Source: Pseudomonadota bacterium
Lineage (GTDB): Bacteria; Pseudomonadota; Gammaproteobacteria; Burkholderiales; Burkholderiaceae_D
NCBI GenBank assembly: GCA_023391395.1
Contig: JAEWBA010000084.1
Span: 1 to 6,076, forward strand
Direction of reading: 5' to 3'
DNA: 6,076 nucleotides
Position numbers and translations under genes: made by a program. Shown piece after piece: positions 5,635 to 6,076 of this stretch; within the stretch, counting starts at the first letter, position 1; each line of letters starts with the position of its first letter. The notes beneath the pieces were generated by a model. That model worked only from the letters and a program-made list of their open reading frames with translations, had not been told where the DNA came from and searched no databases.

Positions 5635-5677
5635 TGCCGGCCCCTTTGATTCCATGACGGGCAAAGCGCGGCCGGCA
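5635..5677. repeat. Nested inverted repeat (two-tier stem-loop) in the gap before the DUF5996 gene
   Basis: TGCCGGCC (5635-5642) pairs perfectly with GGCCGGCA (5670-5677). Inside it CTTTG (5644-5648) pairs with CAAAG (5662-5666), leaving a 1-by-3-nt internal loop and a 13-nt apical loop. It starts 58 nt after the DsbA-like stop. No T-run follows on either strand, so it is not a canonical intrinsic terminator, though it may slow or protect the 3' end of that transcript. No coding frame of useful length occupies the 271-bp gap (5577-5847). Confidence 0.4.
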
Positions 5678-5847
5678 CTTGCCATCCCAGGCAACAAACG
5701 GAAATGCCGATGACTGGATGAACATCAAGCACACGGGGGAAAACGCTTCGCTTTTCGACATGGCGCGCTAGCATCGATGCATTCGGGCCGTTGGCGATGA
5801 TGCACAGTCGCGCATGACGGCTTGACACTCGCCCCGGAGGAACAGCG

Positions 5848-6076
5848 ATGACTGTCACTTCTTCCGAAAACGCTGCTCGCGACGCCCAGTGGCCCAGTCT
5901 GGATTTCCAGGAATGGAAGGACACGTATGCCACGCTGCATATGTGGACCCAAATCGTGGGCAAGATACGTCTTGCACGAACTCCCTGGGTCAATCATTCC
6001 TGGCATGTTCCCCTGTATGTCACGGTACGCGGCCTCAGCACGTCGCCGATTGCCTGCGATGCGCGCACCTTCCAGC
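5848..6076 (+). CDS. DUF5996 family protein, N-terminal part (cut by window edge)
   Basis: Seventy-six residues are visible before the window ends, with no stop codon. The segment WPSLDFQEWKDTYATLHMWT (15-34), continuing through QIVGKIRLARTPWVNHSWHV (35-54), then PLYVTVRGLSTSPI, is the signature start of the DUF5996 family as I recall it: tryptophan-rich, with an invariant-looking TLHMWTQIVGK and a PWVNHSWH block. The function of this family is not established, and I do not infer one. There is no signal peptide. The ATG is fixed by GGAGG (5836-5840) with 7-nt spacing. Members I recall are usually around 300 residues, so about a quarter should be present. It is separated from the upstream gene by 271 bp and is probably transcribed independently. 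Confidence 0.85.
   Translation, partial: MTVTSSENAARDAQWPSLDFQEWKDTYATLHMWTQIVGKIRLARTPWVNHSWHVPLYVTVRGLSTSPIACDARTFQ

Noticed and set aside
5718..5771. 17-codon frame (MNIKHTGENASLFDMAR) in the gap before the DUF5996 gene
   Set aside because: No ribosome site and far too short to support without conservation data.
5822..5850. TTGACA just upstream of the DUF5996 gene as a -35 box
   Set aside because: A -10 element at normal spacing would fall on the start codon (GCGATG) and does not resemble the consensus.

Overview
This 6.1 kb window is GC-rich, densely coded chromosomal DNA of proteobacterial type. Gene style (strong GGAGG-type ribosome sites, short gaps, strong G/C third-position bias) and protein families (a cytoplasmic chemoreceptor with a C-terminal sensor-like module, an FrnE-like DsbA protein, a MerR regulator with a divergent small membrane protein, a DUF5996 protein) suggest a betaproteobacterium, probably Burkholderiales and perhaps Oxalobacteraceae. 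That placement is inference from protein style, not from a marker gene. I see no rRNA, tRNA, CRISPR array, insertion sequence or prophage gene.

Layout. 1-134: a leader with a perfect 7-bp hairpin just before the ribosome site of the first gene. 135-968 (+): class I SAM-dependent methyltransferase. 969-1070: convergent gap with a strong stem-loop, probably a shared terminator. 1071-1424 (-) and 1499-2224 (-): an AhpD-like CxxC protein, downstream of and probably co-transcribed with a metallo-beta-lactamase-fold protein that carries flavodiiron-type (ODP) ligands. 2225-2541: a 317-bp divergent control region. 2542-3894 (+): a soluble methyl-accepting chemotaxis protein with its signalling hairpin N-terminal and a conserved module C-terminal. 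3949-4308 (-): MerR-family regulator, divergent from 4391-4825 (+), a four-helix membrane protein. The gap between them holds a textbook MerR-type operator/promoter. 4917-5576 (+): FrnE-like DsbA-family thioredoxin-fold protein starting at TTG. 5577-5847: a gap with a nested inverted repeat. 5848-6076 (+): start of a DUF5996 gene cut by the window edge.

How the genes fit together. Three products are redox-flavoured: the AhpD-like protein (E-x11-CxxC-x3-H), the ODP-type di-iron protein (HxExD...H...D...H) and the cytosolic CPWC DsbA-like protein. The first two look like one transcription unit, and a joint role in oxygen, NO or peroxide chemistry is a reasonable hypothesis but is not shown by the sequence. 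The MerR/membrane-protein pair is the best-supported regulatory circuit. I found no clear undescribed multi-gene system. The best leads are the inverted-architecture chemoreceptor with its altered hairpin tip, the ODP/AhpD pair, and the MerR-controlled orphan membrane protein.
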